A DNA stretch of 64,000 nucleotides from Ascarosepion bandense (Eukaryota > Mollusca > Cephalopoda > Sepiida > Sepiidae). How positions within the stretch are numbered: position 1 is the first letter of the stretch; every line of letters starts with the position of its first letter. The stretch spans positions 1,144,001 to 1,208,000 of the forward strand of contig JBBBDQ010001123.1 in assembly GCA_037127315.1 (NCBI GenBank), given 5' to 3'. Both the position numbers and the translations under genes were made by a program. Under the pieces are notes generated by a model. The model saw only the letters and a list, made by a program, of their open reading frames with translations. It searched no databases and was not told the origin of the DNA. Positions 1 to 10,929 of the stretch are shown one piece after another.

Positions 1-40
1 AGACTTGTCCACCAGTGTGAATAAATTGTAACTTTTACAG

Positions 41-347
41 TCAGTCAGTTAAGTGCCATTCGTGATACACCCTTGGGTGGTCATTCCTCGAAAGAGAGTG
101 ACTGGGCAGAAAATTTTCCTGCAGTAGATTGCTATTACATTCTGTAGTAGACTGGTTGCCAACCAAGGCTATATAATCCAATCTGTTCTGCTACTTAACC
201 TATAGCTGGAGGGAGAAGATAGATTAATACCTTTCCAAAGGGTATTTGCACGTAAGTGAATGCAATGAATTTGAATTTGGAATTTGAACTCGGCTCTCTG
301 ATTTCTCGTTCTAATCCAATATCCACTGCACGACAGTTGCACATCCT
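41..347 (-). mobile_element. SINE-A copy (tRNA-derived)
   Basis: This is one of eight copies of a ~300-bp dispersed repeat in the window. Read on the minus strand, the family begins with a tRNA-like head holding an A-box-like GTGGTGCAGTGGAT and a B-box-like GAGTTCGAATTCC. It ends in a 3' body containing GGGCAGTCAGTCATG-like sequence and a GACTGACTG tail. This copy is diverged. The layout fits a tRNA-derived SINE of the kind described from octopus, but the family name was not confirmed. Confidence 0.75.
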
Positions 348-519
348 GAATACTTTATTACTTACTCTGAAATATTAAATATATAGATATTTTGTCTTGT
401 TTCGTTTGAGTAATCTTGAACTGCTTTTATAGCACCTAGCTAAATTGTCATTTAGTTACTAGGCTCTTTGAATTTCTGGGATGAAGTATTATTATTTATA
501 ATCAAACTAATCTCCTCAT

Positions 520-910
520 CTTTGTTGTTATTACATTTCTGGCCTTCTTCAGGTGATTATTAATGTGGTTAACCTTCATTCGATTTCGGCAAGCAAAGCA
601 TTCTTATTCTATTGTCCATATCGAAGATACTCGTTCAGCTATTGTCAGCTATCCAGCCCAAGGATTGAACTCACAATTATTATATCACCAGATTCACAAA
701 CCAACACTTAATCCTCTAGGCCAAACAGTACAGATACTCTCAAACTCACTGGTGACAATAACTAACCAATTACCCAAGACATCTTCAGACATGGATAGAT
801 CTAGAATAATGGTGGAATGAGAACGTTACTCTTGCTAGATTGAATAAAGGGTTCAGTTTGAAATTCTCTGAAAGTTACTTGGATCAATACACCTGAAAAA
901 CACCAGAAAT
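520..910. repeat. Degenerate SINE-C fragments
   Basis: Short stretches here (the CCTTCTTCAGGTGATTAT block near 543 and the AAAGGGTTCAGTTTGAAATT block near 846) match the core of the SINE-C family seen more completely near 8.3, 9.0 and 23.2 kb. An 85-residue reading frame at 563-820 resembles no known protein and looks incidental. Confidence 0.35.
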
Positions 911-992
911 CATGTGATCAATGACGAGGATGCTAGTCTGATTATAAATCATGCAAATGAGTATTAGTCACTAATTAGTTCTCTTATTATTG

Positions 993-2742
993 TAGATACC
1001 TCCACTCAGTTTTTATACCTAAATTTAAATTGAATTTTTAAAATTAAAAAAGTTTTCTTGAAGCTTTAATTTTAGCTTTATTTGAAAGTCAAGAGATTAA
1101 ATTTCCTAATTTCAGTAAGCAAAATTATATTGATTGGAATCTACGAAGCCTTTCTTAATTATAGTAGCCTTGTTATTGGATTTATCATCATGGTATCAGA
1201 GGTGATAATTGACATGGCAGACAGAAACCATCAAAAAATGCTAAGTATGGAAGACAAATTTGACATAATCTTCCTCATATGCTTCGTTTTTTTGTTTTTT
1301 TACCTATATAGTAAAATTTAAAATTTAGCACAATATTTTAAGCAATTATCCAATATTTTATAGAATTTAGTTATATGTAGCTTTATAGCCTTACATTTGA
1401 AGATGTTTTATGAAAAATAAAAATTAAAATAATATAAAACTTTTTAAAAATAATTTTATAATTTGAAATTATATAACAAAAGAGGTAACTCAGTTTCTGA
1501 AATGTTATGGCATTTATTAATTTTTATTTTTAATATCTATTTTTCATATTCTTTATTAGATACCTCCACAAATTGTGAATTTCACAATTACATTTTTTTT
1601 TTGACTTGGAATTAAAATATAAAACTTGCTTTAGATTTTGAAGGGATGATTTGCAAAGCCTATTGAATGTTGGGCATAGGAAACAGGGAAGCAAGATAAA
1701 AGAATTTTACTCTACCAAAAATGTTTATATTGTTTTTTTTTCTGTAAGGAGCACAACCTTTGAAACGCGTGACCTTTTAATTATATACATCACATACAGC
1801 CACCTGTCAAAAGGAAATAGAGGTCAACATATGCACACAGTTAAAATGTTTTAATTATTTTAAAAATTGAACGGTTCAATTATTTTAAGCTTTTCAATTT
1901 TCAATTAGTAAATACAATCTTCATGCATTAATTTAACAACCTTGCATTAATGATGTAGAAAGAAATTTTAAAAGATTTTTCAAACTTTATAAATTATTAT
2001 AATAAAAAAATAATAAAAATGAAAACAATTCTTGTGAAAAATTCATTATTCATTAAAAAAATTTCTTTTCAGACTGTGATATCCTTAATATATATTGTTT
2101 ATAAAAACAATTAAAAATTTATCTAAATAAAAAATGACATAGTTTTATTGCATTTTTGTTTTCACAATTTGGAGCAGATTTCCTAAAAATAGGATAATTT
2201 AGAAAAAAGAAAGACAGTTGATTAGCATTCCTCAATGATTCCTAAATTTAACTAATATTAGATATATGGGGAAACTAGTGAATTTCTAGACATTTCAGGA
2301 AATTAATTCGTGGAGGGAGTAACATATGTAAAAAAGAAATATTTTTACCAAGATTTTCTAAAAATATTTTAAAAACGATTTCAGTCATTTATGAATAAGT
2401 CCTTAAATTTTCATCAAAATCTGACCATTATTTGATTTTTTTTTTGCAAGAATTTCCAAATTAATTTGTTTTTCACCGTGACTTGCATAATATTACGTTT
2501 GCCATAATAAACCCTTGTAAAAATTGTCTGTCATAGACGAAAGGAAAACAAGATTTTCTACCAAAATTTTGAATGTGTCAGAAAGAATTAAAGAATGTAA
2601 AAAAATAATTAAAAAAATACCTTGAGCTATCCTCTTAATAATAACATGAACATTTTGCTGATAAAACTTTGTTTTTATTTAGTTTGTGGCCTTTTTTTCT
2701 TTATATTAGGCTGTTTATTCAGCAATTTAGTGGAGGTACCTA
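993..2742. mobile_element. hAT-like non-autonomous element, copy 1
   Basis: This 1750-bp AT-rich block is bounded by inverted ends: TAGATACCTCCACT at 993 and AGTGGAGGTACCTA ending at 2742. Flanking octamers (985-992 TATTATTG, 2743-2750 CATTATTG) match at 7 of 8 positions, which fits the 8-bp target duplication of hAT elements, and TAG is a plausible hAT terminus. No transposase frame is present. Homologous but truncated blocks lie at 47561 and 62600. Confidence 0.6.
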
Positions 2743-2799
2743 CATTATTGTAATTAAACAAAAAATTATATAGATTTTTTTCTAAAATGTAATTTTAAC

Positions 2800-3290
2800 C
2801 TAGACAGTTTGGAAGCAAAATCTGATACCTTTATTCTCATCAAAATCCTTCCATTTATAAATCTGCCATTTATCCAAGCCTTGAATAATGTTGCCATGTC
2901 TGGTTGGGTGCTTTTGCTATTCTTCTTGAAGTTCACAACAAAATCCAAAGATGAATTTTGCTCTGTAATCAGTCCTGACTTATCAATTTCAGCTTCTTTC
3001 TGACATGGCTTCCCTGTCTTTTCTACAAATATTTTCACGGCAACTGTTCTAACAAGCTTTTTCTCCTGAGGCCCTGACCACATGAATTTAACCGTGCTAC
3101 TAGATTAGCAACTTCTACTTCATCAGTTTCTTTTTTCACGCTTCCTACCTGTGGAACTCCCTTCCATTTACTTGCTTCACTGATAGCTACAGTCTTCAAA
3201 AATTTAAATGCAATGTCAATTGTTATCTTTTTTTACCCTTCCTTCAATAACCCCCGTACCCAGTCTTTTATTGTAATCCCATGCACACTG
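2800..3290 (+). mobile_element. LINE-1-type 3' relic (degenerate)
   Basis: Plus-strand frames retain weak similarity to the C-terminal region after the reverse transcriptase domain of the better copies at 12 and 46 kb (for example LPFIQALNNVAMSGWVLLLF against a rich/poor mixture of 'RPCIEYSCHIWSG'-like sequence). The DNA also carries the shared CTTCCCTGTCTTTTCTACAAATATTTTCACGG-like block around 3008. Many stops and frameshifts are present, so it is dead. It is called 'LINE-1' only as a local label for this window's first LINE lineage. Confidence 0.5.
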
Positions 3291-3451
3291 GGGTGGCTGT
3301 TCTGCCTTGTTTGGGATAAAATTATAAAAAAAATTAAAAGAAAATAGGTAACTCATTGGGATTAACAAGAGATTTATACTTAACAGATTCTAACAACGTA
3401 ACAAATATATTTTCTGGCTTTTTTAAAACATTTTTTCAATTTCTTTCTCAG

Positions 3452-3591
3452 AGAGGATCTCTACAAGACAGAATTGAATTGTTGGCTAGAAAAGGAGACC
3501 GAATCCATGAAGATCGATTGTGGGATGTCTTTCTTGGCATTTGTGAAGGTGTAAAAGCCATGCACATTCATGAACCCCCTTATGCACACAG
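3452..3591 (+). CDS. STK16: STK16 kinase, internal exon (first in window)
   Basis: The exon follows a polypyrimidine tract and AG at 3450-3451 and ends at a GTAAGA donor at 3592. It reads in frame from AGA as RGSLQDRIELLARKG..., continues LWDVFLGICEGVKAMH and ends at YAH plus two bases of the next Arg codon. This matches the alpha-E region of STK16 just before the HRD catalytic loop. STK16 is a myristoylated/palmitoylated Ser/Thr kinase of the NAK family, linked in vertebrates to Golgi and secretory traffic. The glycine loop, catalytic Lys and alpha-C helix belong to exons upstream of the window, so the gene is partial here. Joined exons give 202 residues, close to the 203 expected after this point in the ~305-residue vertebrate protein. 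Confidence 0.93.
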
Positions 3592-3784
3592 GTAAGACAG
3601 TTGAGTATTTGTTTTTAAATTTATTTTTTCTATGTTTTGGATATGAAACTAAGCAAATCTGAATGAGTGAATTAAAAAAAAAAATAAAGCCTTGCTTTGT
3701 TGTGAAACCCTTCATTAGCCAAACAGTAAAACCACACTGGATTAGACAGTGGTTCCTGCAAAAGAGGATTTGGATATGTTAAAA

Positions 3785-4080
3785 AAAATACTGTAATATA
3801 TTACCTTACACAGCGATAGACCTGGTGGGTGTGACTGACAGATACATTCAATCATAAATAAAGTCAATATAGTGACAACCAGAAAAGTAAAAATTGTAAC
3901 ATATTAGCTTGAACAGTGACTGGCGGATGTAATTGACAGATACATCCGGCCACAGACAAATTCAGCATAGTGACAACCAGAAAAGTAAAAATTGTAACAC
4001 ATTAGCTTGAACAGTGATGGACCAGTAGATGTAATTGACAGATACATCCGGCCACAGCATAGTGACAACCAAAAAGGCTA
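3785..4080. repeat. Minisatellite, ~95-bp unit, in STK16 intron
   Basis: The block AGTGACAACCAGAAAAGTAA recurs at 3871 and 3969 and, changed, at 4061. Unit lengths are therefore 98 and 92 bp, and the intervening sequence (TTGACAGATACATCCGGCCA) is also repeated. About three units are present. No coding potential is seen. Confidence 0.8.
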
Positions 4081-4429
4081 TGAGTGGGTGTAAGCCATGA
4101 CCAATGGAAAGCAAGCATTGTATGCTTGAAGAGGCATGGCCATGTGGGTCATGTGGAAGTTTTAAGATATATATTCTAGAATTTTAGCTAAAGTAATCCC
4201 CACTGCCTTCCAACTCCCGACAGCCTCTTCATGTTCGTAAACTCTCTCCAATTGTTCTTCTGCTTCACACAATCATCACCGTCAAAGGATAAAAATATAA
4301 GATTATATCTTTTTATATATATATATATATATACGTGTTCCTTGTTGTTTTCCAGTATTAGTATATAACAATACAATACAGGTGTTTTTTGTTTTTGTTT
4401 TTCCCGGTGTATTGAAATGTTTTTCAATT

Positions 4430-4660
4430 TTGGTTTCTGGTTTGATTGTGTTGAGAGAATGGGCATAGGAGACCATTTTAGCAATTGTAGGCTTATGGAG
4501 GTCGATAACCAAAGAAGGATAGGTAGACCATGTAAAACATAGACCCAGCTTATCAAAGACAATTTAAGGAAGCTGAGATTACAGTCAGGCCTTACACAAA
4601 ATCCGGCAGCCTGGAAAAGAGTCATGAAAAAAAACCCTGTCCAAGCATGCGATGATGAGT
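4430..4660 (+). mobile_element. LINE-4 3'-end relic
   Basis: In plus-strand frames this reads as the C-terminal tail of a LINE reverse transcriptase polyprotein. Recognisable pieces include ERMGIGDHFSNCRLMEVDNQ and QLIKDNLRKLRLQSGLTQNP, followed by AWKRVMKKNPVQAC. The same tail appears at 19.85-20.05 kb. Frameshifts make it non-functional. Confidence 0.6.
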
Positions 4661-4916
4661 GAAATTTTTTTTTTTTTAATCTAGATTATTCTAAAAATTT
4701 CTTTTTTTCCAAAAAATTTTAATTTTAAGATTTGTTTTTTATTTAATAACAATTTCTATTTCAGTATATTGATATGGGCCAAATTGAGGAGGTAGTAGTG
4801 AGGTAATGAGACTGTTTAGTGGTGAAGGAAACATAATTGCTTGGTTGCAAAATGCAAAGTTGTATGTTGAGTTCTGCATTTAATTTGGTGATATTTTGTT
4901 GTTTTTCCTTTCTTAG

Positions 4917-5037
4917 AGATTTGAAGCCAGCCAATGTAATGTTTGGTGATGACAATTCTCCAATTATTATGGACCTTGGTTCTGCTGCTCCTGCCCGAGT
5001 TGAAATACGAACAATGCAAGAAGCACGTGTTCTGCAA
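4917..5037 (+). CDS. STK16: STK16 kinase, catalytic-loop exon
   Basis: The acceptor is TTTCTTAG at 4909-4916 and the donor is GTAAGT at 5038. The first base completes the Arg of HRD, and the exon reads DLKPANVMFGDDNSPIIMDL followed by GSAAPARVEIRTMQEARVLQ. It therefore carries the HRDLKPxN catalytic loop (catalytic Asp, Mg-binding Asn). It also carries the DLG variant of the DFG metal-binding motif, which is normal for STK16, and the start of the activation segment. The exon ends in phase 0. No disabling change is visible. Confidence 0.95.
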
Positions 5038-5039
5038 GT

Positions 5040-6190
5040 AAGTTTAGCTCACCCAACTGACTTAGTTGGGATAAATTTATTTATGCTCTTAAAGGACAGG
5101 CATCGAAAATTCTGTCTTGGAAAACTTTTCATGATTGATTAGTCAAGTCTATTTGTATTTGAAATGACATCTAAAATGATGTCAAATCTTCATATAAATA
5201 TATTTGATCTCCTAACTGTATTTATTATTTTGCCCTTGAACATTGAGAACAAGCAAGCCCCCAAATATTTAGGAAAAGAAATTTCTAAATGTAAGAAAAG
5301 TAGACAAACTGCATAAAAATAAAAAATACTTGATTCATCCATCAAAAAATCTTGTCCAATTATGAAAGAGAAAGGATAATTCTAAATTCTTTTAAAGCCG
5401 TTATTTATAGTTTAAAATCACTGTTGTAAACTTACATTAAAAGAAATTTTAAGAATTAATCTTACAGGCTATTTAGGTCCTGGTTATGACGGTAAACTGC
5501 TTCCGGCAGCAAGGCCTCTAATTGGGAGGTTGTGAGGAACATGGAACCACCTCTTAATTGCTGTTGTTACCAGGTCCACCCAGACCCGGAGTGGTAGCAC
5601 CTGTTAGCTATGGGCAAATAGTAATCCCCCCCTCCCAAACTGGGGTCAAAACACTATGAAACACTTTTATAGAAATATATACATAAAAATAGACTTTTAT
5701 AGAAAAATATACATTTTTGAAAGAAAAATATTACCAACAATATTTTTCTGAAGGAAAAAAAAATTATTACCAGCAATACATTTTTGAATGCTGTTATATC
5801 ACAGGAATGATAAGCAACAAGGTAAATTCCAAGTGGAAAGATTTACACAACACGTAAGGGGTAAACAAATAACAAAGTTTATTGTACAGAAAAGTACAAG
5901 TAACAGAGTTCATAAAATGGTAAGTCAAGACAGAATGGGAGTGGAAGTCGAATCATCTCCTACTTCCTTACTTCGATACTTCTTAATCTCTTCGGTGAAT
6001 CAACTGTCAGGGGTGATAGGATGTTCCATTATAACAAATACAAAACTAGAAGACATCTTCAGTTTCTAAAATAAAAAATAAAATTTTCCTTCAAAATGTG
6101 ACTAAAAACCGAACATTAAAAAAATACATTAAAACCCTACCTTTTTGGCATTAAATAAACCACAGCAGTTGATATGCCATTAAACAAAAC
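5040..6190. other. STK16 intron, no gene recognised
   Basis: Mostly AT-rich unique sequence. A more GC-balanced block at 5468-5640 (around CCAGACCCGGAGTGGTAGCA) may be a fossil repeat, but no second copy was found in the window. A 93-residue frame at 5788-6069 has no recognisable features. Confidence 0.5.
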
Positions 6191-6194
6191 ACAG

Positions 6195-6300
6195 ATACAG
6201 GCTATTTACATTATTCAGATTGTTAACCTCATCTTGGTTGCCATTTGTGCAACGTTTCGGCCGTTGTACACTCTAGCCTTCTTCAGGTGCTAAAGATGTC
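6195..6300 (-). mobile_element. SINE-C core fragment
   Basis: Minus-strand copy of the SINE-C core: CCTGAAGAAGGC, a spacer, then GCCGAAACGTTGCAC. The core carries an inverted pair around GCCGAAA. The same block recurs at 8.5, 9.0, 9.15, 20.8, 23.3, 42.8, 59.4 and 61.97 kb. Confidence 0.65.
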
Positions 6301-6448
6301 TCAGAAATATAGACAAGTATTAATCTTAGAGGATCAAATTTTCTTAATTTTACTTAAGATTTCATCTCTCACAAACAAACCAAGGTGTGCTTATGCATAA
6401 GAAATGTAGATATTTCTGAGTAGATGTTGTGAATTTATTATACGTTTA

Positions 6449-7330
6449 CTAGCTGTATAGCCCAGCGTTGCTCATGTGAAATGAAAGCTTTAAAACTAAT
6501 CCATGGTCCTGGAGCTCAGACTCTTTGGACGTTGGCACAAAAGACTAAAAAGCAATAGTTGTTTCCAGTTAAAGTGAAACCCTAGATTGAAAGAAAAATG
6601 AATGGATATAAGTCAAATTTTGATTTCTGGTATCGATGTCAAATAAGTTTTCCATCGCAAACTGAATTTTGAAGGCTAAATAAGTCCTCTGAGTAAATGG
6701 TATCATGGCTGAGACTAAGAACTACAATTATACCTACTTAGAGCAAAAACCAAAATAAAAGTGCTGGAAACCTGATTTTGATCAGACCCGATAGGATATC
6801 AGGGTATCGATTTCCAATATCTGAGTTAAATGAGTCATCCAAGGATAAACTAACCTAACTAAGTTCATGAAAACTTATCGTATCCATCGGGAGTAAAATT
6901 GGAGAAAATGAGCCATATTGATGGCTGAATATCGGTTTTTGATCAGATTTGATAGAATATCAGGTGTATCGATTTCCAATATCAGGATAATTAGGTCATC
7001 TGAGAAGATCTAATGTTTGAGACTAAAAACTATAATTTTACCAAGTTAGAGCAAATTCTGCAGCAAGAACCACAATAAAAGAGCTGAAATCCTGATCCTG
7101 ATCAAACCTGATCGAATATCGGGGTATCGATTTCCTATATCGGGGTGGGGATGGGTTGAAAAAATAAGTAGTCTATCACCTGACCAGAAGTCTAAAGAAT
7201 ATTTTTTTGTGAAGTTTGGTGAGAACCGGATAAAAATTGTGGATTTGTATAAAGGATATACAGACACAGATAGACATACACACACAAACATCTTGCCTTA
7301 TATATATATATATATATATATATTTTTGTA
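6449..7330 (+). mobile_element. RTE-like LINE 3' tail, copy 1
   Basis: Begins with TATAGCCCAGCGTTGCTC and ends with GAAGTTTGGTGAGAACCGGA, an ACAGACACAGATAGACATAC tract, CTTGCCTTATATAT and a TA run. A close copy of the first ~290 bp starts at 44028. This organisation (conserved AGCGTTGCTC block, ACAGACAGAC tract, TATA tail) is typical of RTE-type LINE 3' ends. The internal block GATCAGA..CGATAGGATATCAGG is repeated about three times at 6779, 6940 and 7097. No reverse transcriptase frame is preserved. Confidence 0.5.
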
Positions 7331-7944
7331 TCAAGGCAGCATAATTTTCTAAATATATATTGTTAAATATAAGAGACAATGTCTATTATGCTTAATCATG
7401 AGCAGTTCTAAATGTCGTATTTTGGCTTTAATTTCATGTGAAAATAAAGACAAAAATTCTCCAACATTTGGATAATTTTTTATTAAGTTGGTTCTAAGCC
7501 ATCTTCAGAGAGGTTATAAGGATGGTAACACAATAACATCCACCATCAGCGACGATTTTATCTTGTGTTGACAAAACTTTGCTAAGCAACATTAACAGTT
7601 ACCAAAAATAGCAAAGGCAGTTTGTAAATTTGTAATGCAGTTCTATGACGTCACACTGCGTGAGAGCCCGAAATGTTAACAGAACCATATATTTAAAGCA
7701 ATGTAATGTGTTATGACCAGATTTAAATGTGATTTTATTAAGCGTAGGTTGTTTGGATTTATCTGTTATTGTTGCTTAGCAAAGTTTTATGTCAACACGA
7801 TAAAATCATCTTTGATGGCAGATGTTAATTTTCTAAACATATATTGTTAAATATAAGAGACGATGAATGTCTTATGTTTAATCATGAGCCGTTCCAAACA
7901 TCATATTTTGGCTTTAATTTCAGGTAAAAATAAAGACAAAAATT

Positions 7945-8115
7945 CTGGTGCTTCTGCCATATATTTAGAGATTCTTGATAAAATACAAAGAATCTGCAAT
8001 GTTATTAGTGCTGGCCCTTCATTTCGGCTTCAGTCACTTTCCCATTGCCATAATATAGCTTCCTTGTGCTTTTTCTGTAAATACTTTCTTGGTAATTGTT
8101 CCAATGAGCTTTGAT
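7945..8115 (+). mobile_element. LINE-1-type fragment, 5' part of interrupted copy
   Basis: The frame reads GASAIYLEILDKIQRICNVI and then SFRLQSLSHCHNIASLCFF, which corresponds to the post-RT region 'PAI.LGVLDKIQ.RICKVI' of the copies at 12.4 and 46.4 kb. The copy resumes at about 8620, after SINE-C insertions. Confidence 0.6.
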
Positions 8116-8215
8116 CAAGGGTACTAAGGCTTATTTAAGTGCAATTCTAGATTGGCAACAAGATGATCTCATTTTGCAGTTGAAACAGTTATAGATGGAA
8201 CCATGAATTCAATGC

Positions 8216-8615
8216 TAACGGCTTCTTACATTATTTATATTGTTCAGACTGTTGTCCTCATCTTTATTGCTATGTTTATGTTTCTCAAGGATACATGGCC
8301 CAGTGGATATAGGCATTGGTTAGTTCCAGTGACTTGACCCAAAAGGTTGTGAGTTTGATACCTGGCTACAGCAGTGGTAAACAAATAACTTAGTTTTGTT
8401 TAAGGGAGATAACTACATGACATCCGGAAGTGGCATTGCACGTGGAATAAGAATGACATACCCCAGTAATTGAAATAGTTCGGTTCAAAATTCCTAGCCT
8501 CTGAAGAAGGCCAGAGCGTACAATGTTCGAAACTTCATAAACAAAGATGAGTACAACAGTCCAAACAGTGTAAATAATGTAAATACTACCTTATCTCAAA
8601 AGTATAGACAAATAC
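8216..8615 (+). mobile_element. SINE-C copy with tRNA-like head and core
   Basis: A short minus-strand core piece (8216-8280) is followed by a plus-strand copy. Its tRNA-like head has an A-box-like TGGCCCAGTGGATA and a B-box-like GTGAGTTTGATACC (8296-8366). A GGGAGATAACTACATGACAT middle follows, then the core (CTGAAGAAGGCCAGAGCGTA) and a tail ATCTCAAAAGTATAGACAAA. It interrupts a LINE-1-type relic. Confidence 0.7.
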
Positions 8616-8619
8616 TAAT

Positions 8620-8860
8620 GGTTTCTTCTCTTGCACTTCTTGCAGCTTCTTCTTTTTCAGTCAACTTAGAGTTTCAAAAATTTAATTGCAATGCCAATCG
8701 TTATCTTCTGTTTTCTTAATTCCTATTCTTTTATTGTTCTCTCATGAATAATGTTTTTATTTCTCTCATTCTTTCAAATTCAGTAACCTTTGTATCTTAG
8801 TGGCTTTATTACCTTTACTTGGGGATGAAATGATTAAAATAATCTTCATATATTTTCATT
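8620..8860 (+). mobile_element. LINE-1-type fragment, 3' part of interrupted copy
   Basis: Continues the relic ending at 8115: TTCTTCTCTTGCACTTCTTG matches the 'CFSRTSR' coding block at 12.66 kb, followed by the shared 3' UTR ending near TTACTTGGGGATGAAATGAT. It is inactive. Confidence 0.5.
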
Positions 8861-8935
8861 TTATTTTATTTTTTTCTTCCTCCCTCCACCTTTAGATAAT
8901 AAAAAAGAATAGTATTTGTTTATATTTCTGAGATG

Positions 8936-9225
8936 AGGTAGTATTTACATTATTCAGATTATTGTCCTCATCTTTGTTGCTATTTGTACAATGTTTCGGC
9001 CGTTGTACACTCCAGCCTTCTTCAGGTGCTAGGAATTTCAAACCAAACCTTTAGGCATTATTACTACTATGCAAGGAATGAGGGTGATACACCCTAATGA
9101 TCATAATAAAGGGTTCAGTTCGAAATTCCTAGCACCAGAAGAAGGCTGTAGTGTACAATGGCCGAAATGTCATACAAATGGCAACAAAGATGAGGACAAT
9201 AGTCCAAATAATGTAAGTACTGTAA
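8936..9225. repeat. Inverted pair of SINE-C cores upstream of STK16 exon
   Basis: A minus-strand core (8950-9047) and a plus-strand core (9112-9214) face away from each other with a ~64-nt spacer. The arms are ~100 nt with high complementarity, so the pre-mRNA could form a long hairpin. The right arm ends 95 bp before the exon at 9310. The plus copy has CAGAAGA where other copies have CTGAAGA. Confidence 0.75.
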
Positions 9226-9309
9226 AAAAAAAAAAAATAGTTTTAACATACACTTTTCCTTTAACACTTTTTTTTTTTCTAAAGCTTCGCATTTTATTTT
9301 CTGTTTCAG

Positions 9310-9405
9310 GATATTGCAGCTGAACGTTGCTCGATGCAATATCGTGCCCCAGAATTGTTTAATGTGGAGTATGGTGCACACATCGATGAACGAACAGATA
9401 TCTGG
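9310..9405 (+). CDS. STK16: STK16 kinase, activation-segment/APE exon
   Basis: The acceptor is CTGTTTCAG (9301-9309) and the donor is GTAAGA at 9406; both junctions are in phase 0. The exon encodes 32 residues beginning DIAAERCSMQYRAPELFNVE and ending HIDERTDIW. It holds the APE motif (R-A-P-E-L), the conserved Cys-Ser/Thr activation-loop stretch of STK16, and the invariant Asp of the alpha-F helix (DERTDIW). All expected conserved residues are intact. Confidence 0.95.
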
Positions 9406-9639
9406 GTAAGATGATTTTCAATACGTTTTTCTTGGATCTATTAAACTCAACAAATCTGTTCCTTTGTAATCAAATTACAAAAAAAACTATAATCGCAATA
9501 AAGATGCCATTAAAATCATCTCCTGCCTGTACACATTTCCAAGTGTTAATTAGATTAATAATTTACTACAATTAAAATCATCATGTTAATTATCTGAACC
9601 TAATCTTCCGTGCTGGTTCAAGGCATGTTGGAAAAGAAC

Positions 9640-9950
9640 ACTTAGAAATTTTTCTGCATTAGATTGCCAATTCTTTATGCAGTAAGCTGGTTGTTAACCA
9701 AAGCTATCTAACTCAGTCGGTTCTGCTATTAACCCTCTCAAGCTGGTTTTGAATTAAATTTTCTTCTAAACCGGTTGCCATCCAAGGCTATAGAACATGG
9801 TCTGTTCTGCCATTTTTCCATAGCTGAGGGAAGAAGAGAATGGTTCATACTTTCCTGAGGGCATTACCACATAAATGAATGTAATAAATTCTAACTCAGC
9901 TCTCTGATTCCTCAATCCAAGATTCTACTGTGCCATTTACCATGACATTA
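9640..9950 (-). mobile_element. SINE-A copy, diverged
   Basis: Matches the SINE-A consensus in pieces (CAGTAAGCTGGTTGTTAACC, then CATAGCTGAGGGAAGAAGAG). The segment GGTTGCCATCCAAGGCTATA is present twice, at ~9689 and ~9771, so this copy contains an internal duplication. The tRNA-like head at the right end is decayed. Confidence 0.6.
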
Positions 9951-10589
9951 ATTTGTAATTAATCTAAAGTGTTCCTAACAGTCTCTCTCTTTGTGAAACC
10001 CAGATATTCCTAATGCTGACAAATGGCCCGTGACTCAGAATTTGATTCTTCCTATAATTCAGTGTAGAATTATAGTATTTTCCAGCTTACAAGGCACACT
10101 TTTTTTCCTAAGCAATACCCTGTAAAATACATGTGCATCATCACTTATCACCATGGTTACCACCATGACATGGATGGTAGTGAGGATCATTTATAGTACA
10201 TGACTGACAATAGTGATGACTCTGCAGATGATAGTTTAGAGATTTTACATGAATCCAGCAGTGACGAGTTTTTGGGATTTGGGGATGAATAAAATTTATT
10301 TCATTGTTTTATGTTTTTGCATACATAATTTTTAAAATTTTTATTATTTTTATGAAAATAAAAACCACCTTTGGACAATGAAAGATGTAAAGGATATTTA
10401 CTAACATACTAACTCGTATGTCATTGCCGTACAAATAAAATCAAACAAGTGATTAATGCAAACAATGCATAGTGTCATTATCTCCGCCTTCTCATAAATT
10501 AACATAACCCATGTATTTTAGGTCTCCAGGAAACCTTTTTGAAAGAAAATTTAAAAAATGAGAACCCAATATCAGAAACTACACCCAAT
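9951..10589. other. STK16 intron, nothing recognised
   Basis: No gene, tandem repeat or known mobile element could be read here. Short acidic-looking frames around 10160-10290 are broken by stops. Confidence 0.4.
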
Positions 10590-10912
10590 ATTCTACTCCA
10601 GCAGCTTCTTTTTTTGCACTTCCCACCTGTAAAATTCTCTTCCATTTACTTGCTTTCCTGACAGATACAATCTCCAAGAATTTAAATGTAAAGTCAATAG
10701 TCATCTACTATCTCACTAATCTACATCCTCTCTCTCTCATGCTTCTTTCTCCGTCCACTCTCAGCAGTATTCTCATCCTTCTCTTACCCACTTCCTGACA
10801 CCCCCTATAACCTGTCACTGTTTCTCATAACTTTTCTCCTATGTAACCCCCTGCAAAACAGTGGCAGTAAAATGTCTTGCTTGGGGCGATATGATTATTA
10901 AAAAAAAAAAAA
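10590..10912 (+). mobile_element. LINE-1-type 3' end with poly(A)
   Basis: Shares with 12.66-12.93, 17.7-18.07 and 46.7-47.03 kb the block TTCCATTTACTTGCTTTCCT ... GACAGCTACAATCTCCAAGAATTTAAATGT-like sequence. It also shares the terminal CTTGCTTGGGGCGATATGAT followed by poly(A). It is 5'-truncated, as expected for target-primed reverse transcription. Confidence 0.7.
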
Positions 10913-10929
10913 TACCACTGTACTCACAA

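Noticed and set aside
1..3451. STK16 N-lobe exons (glycine loop, catalytic Lys).
   Set aside because: No frame carries GxGxxG or VAxK-like motifs of this family, so these exons must lie upstream of the window.
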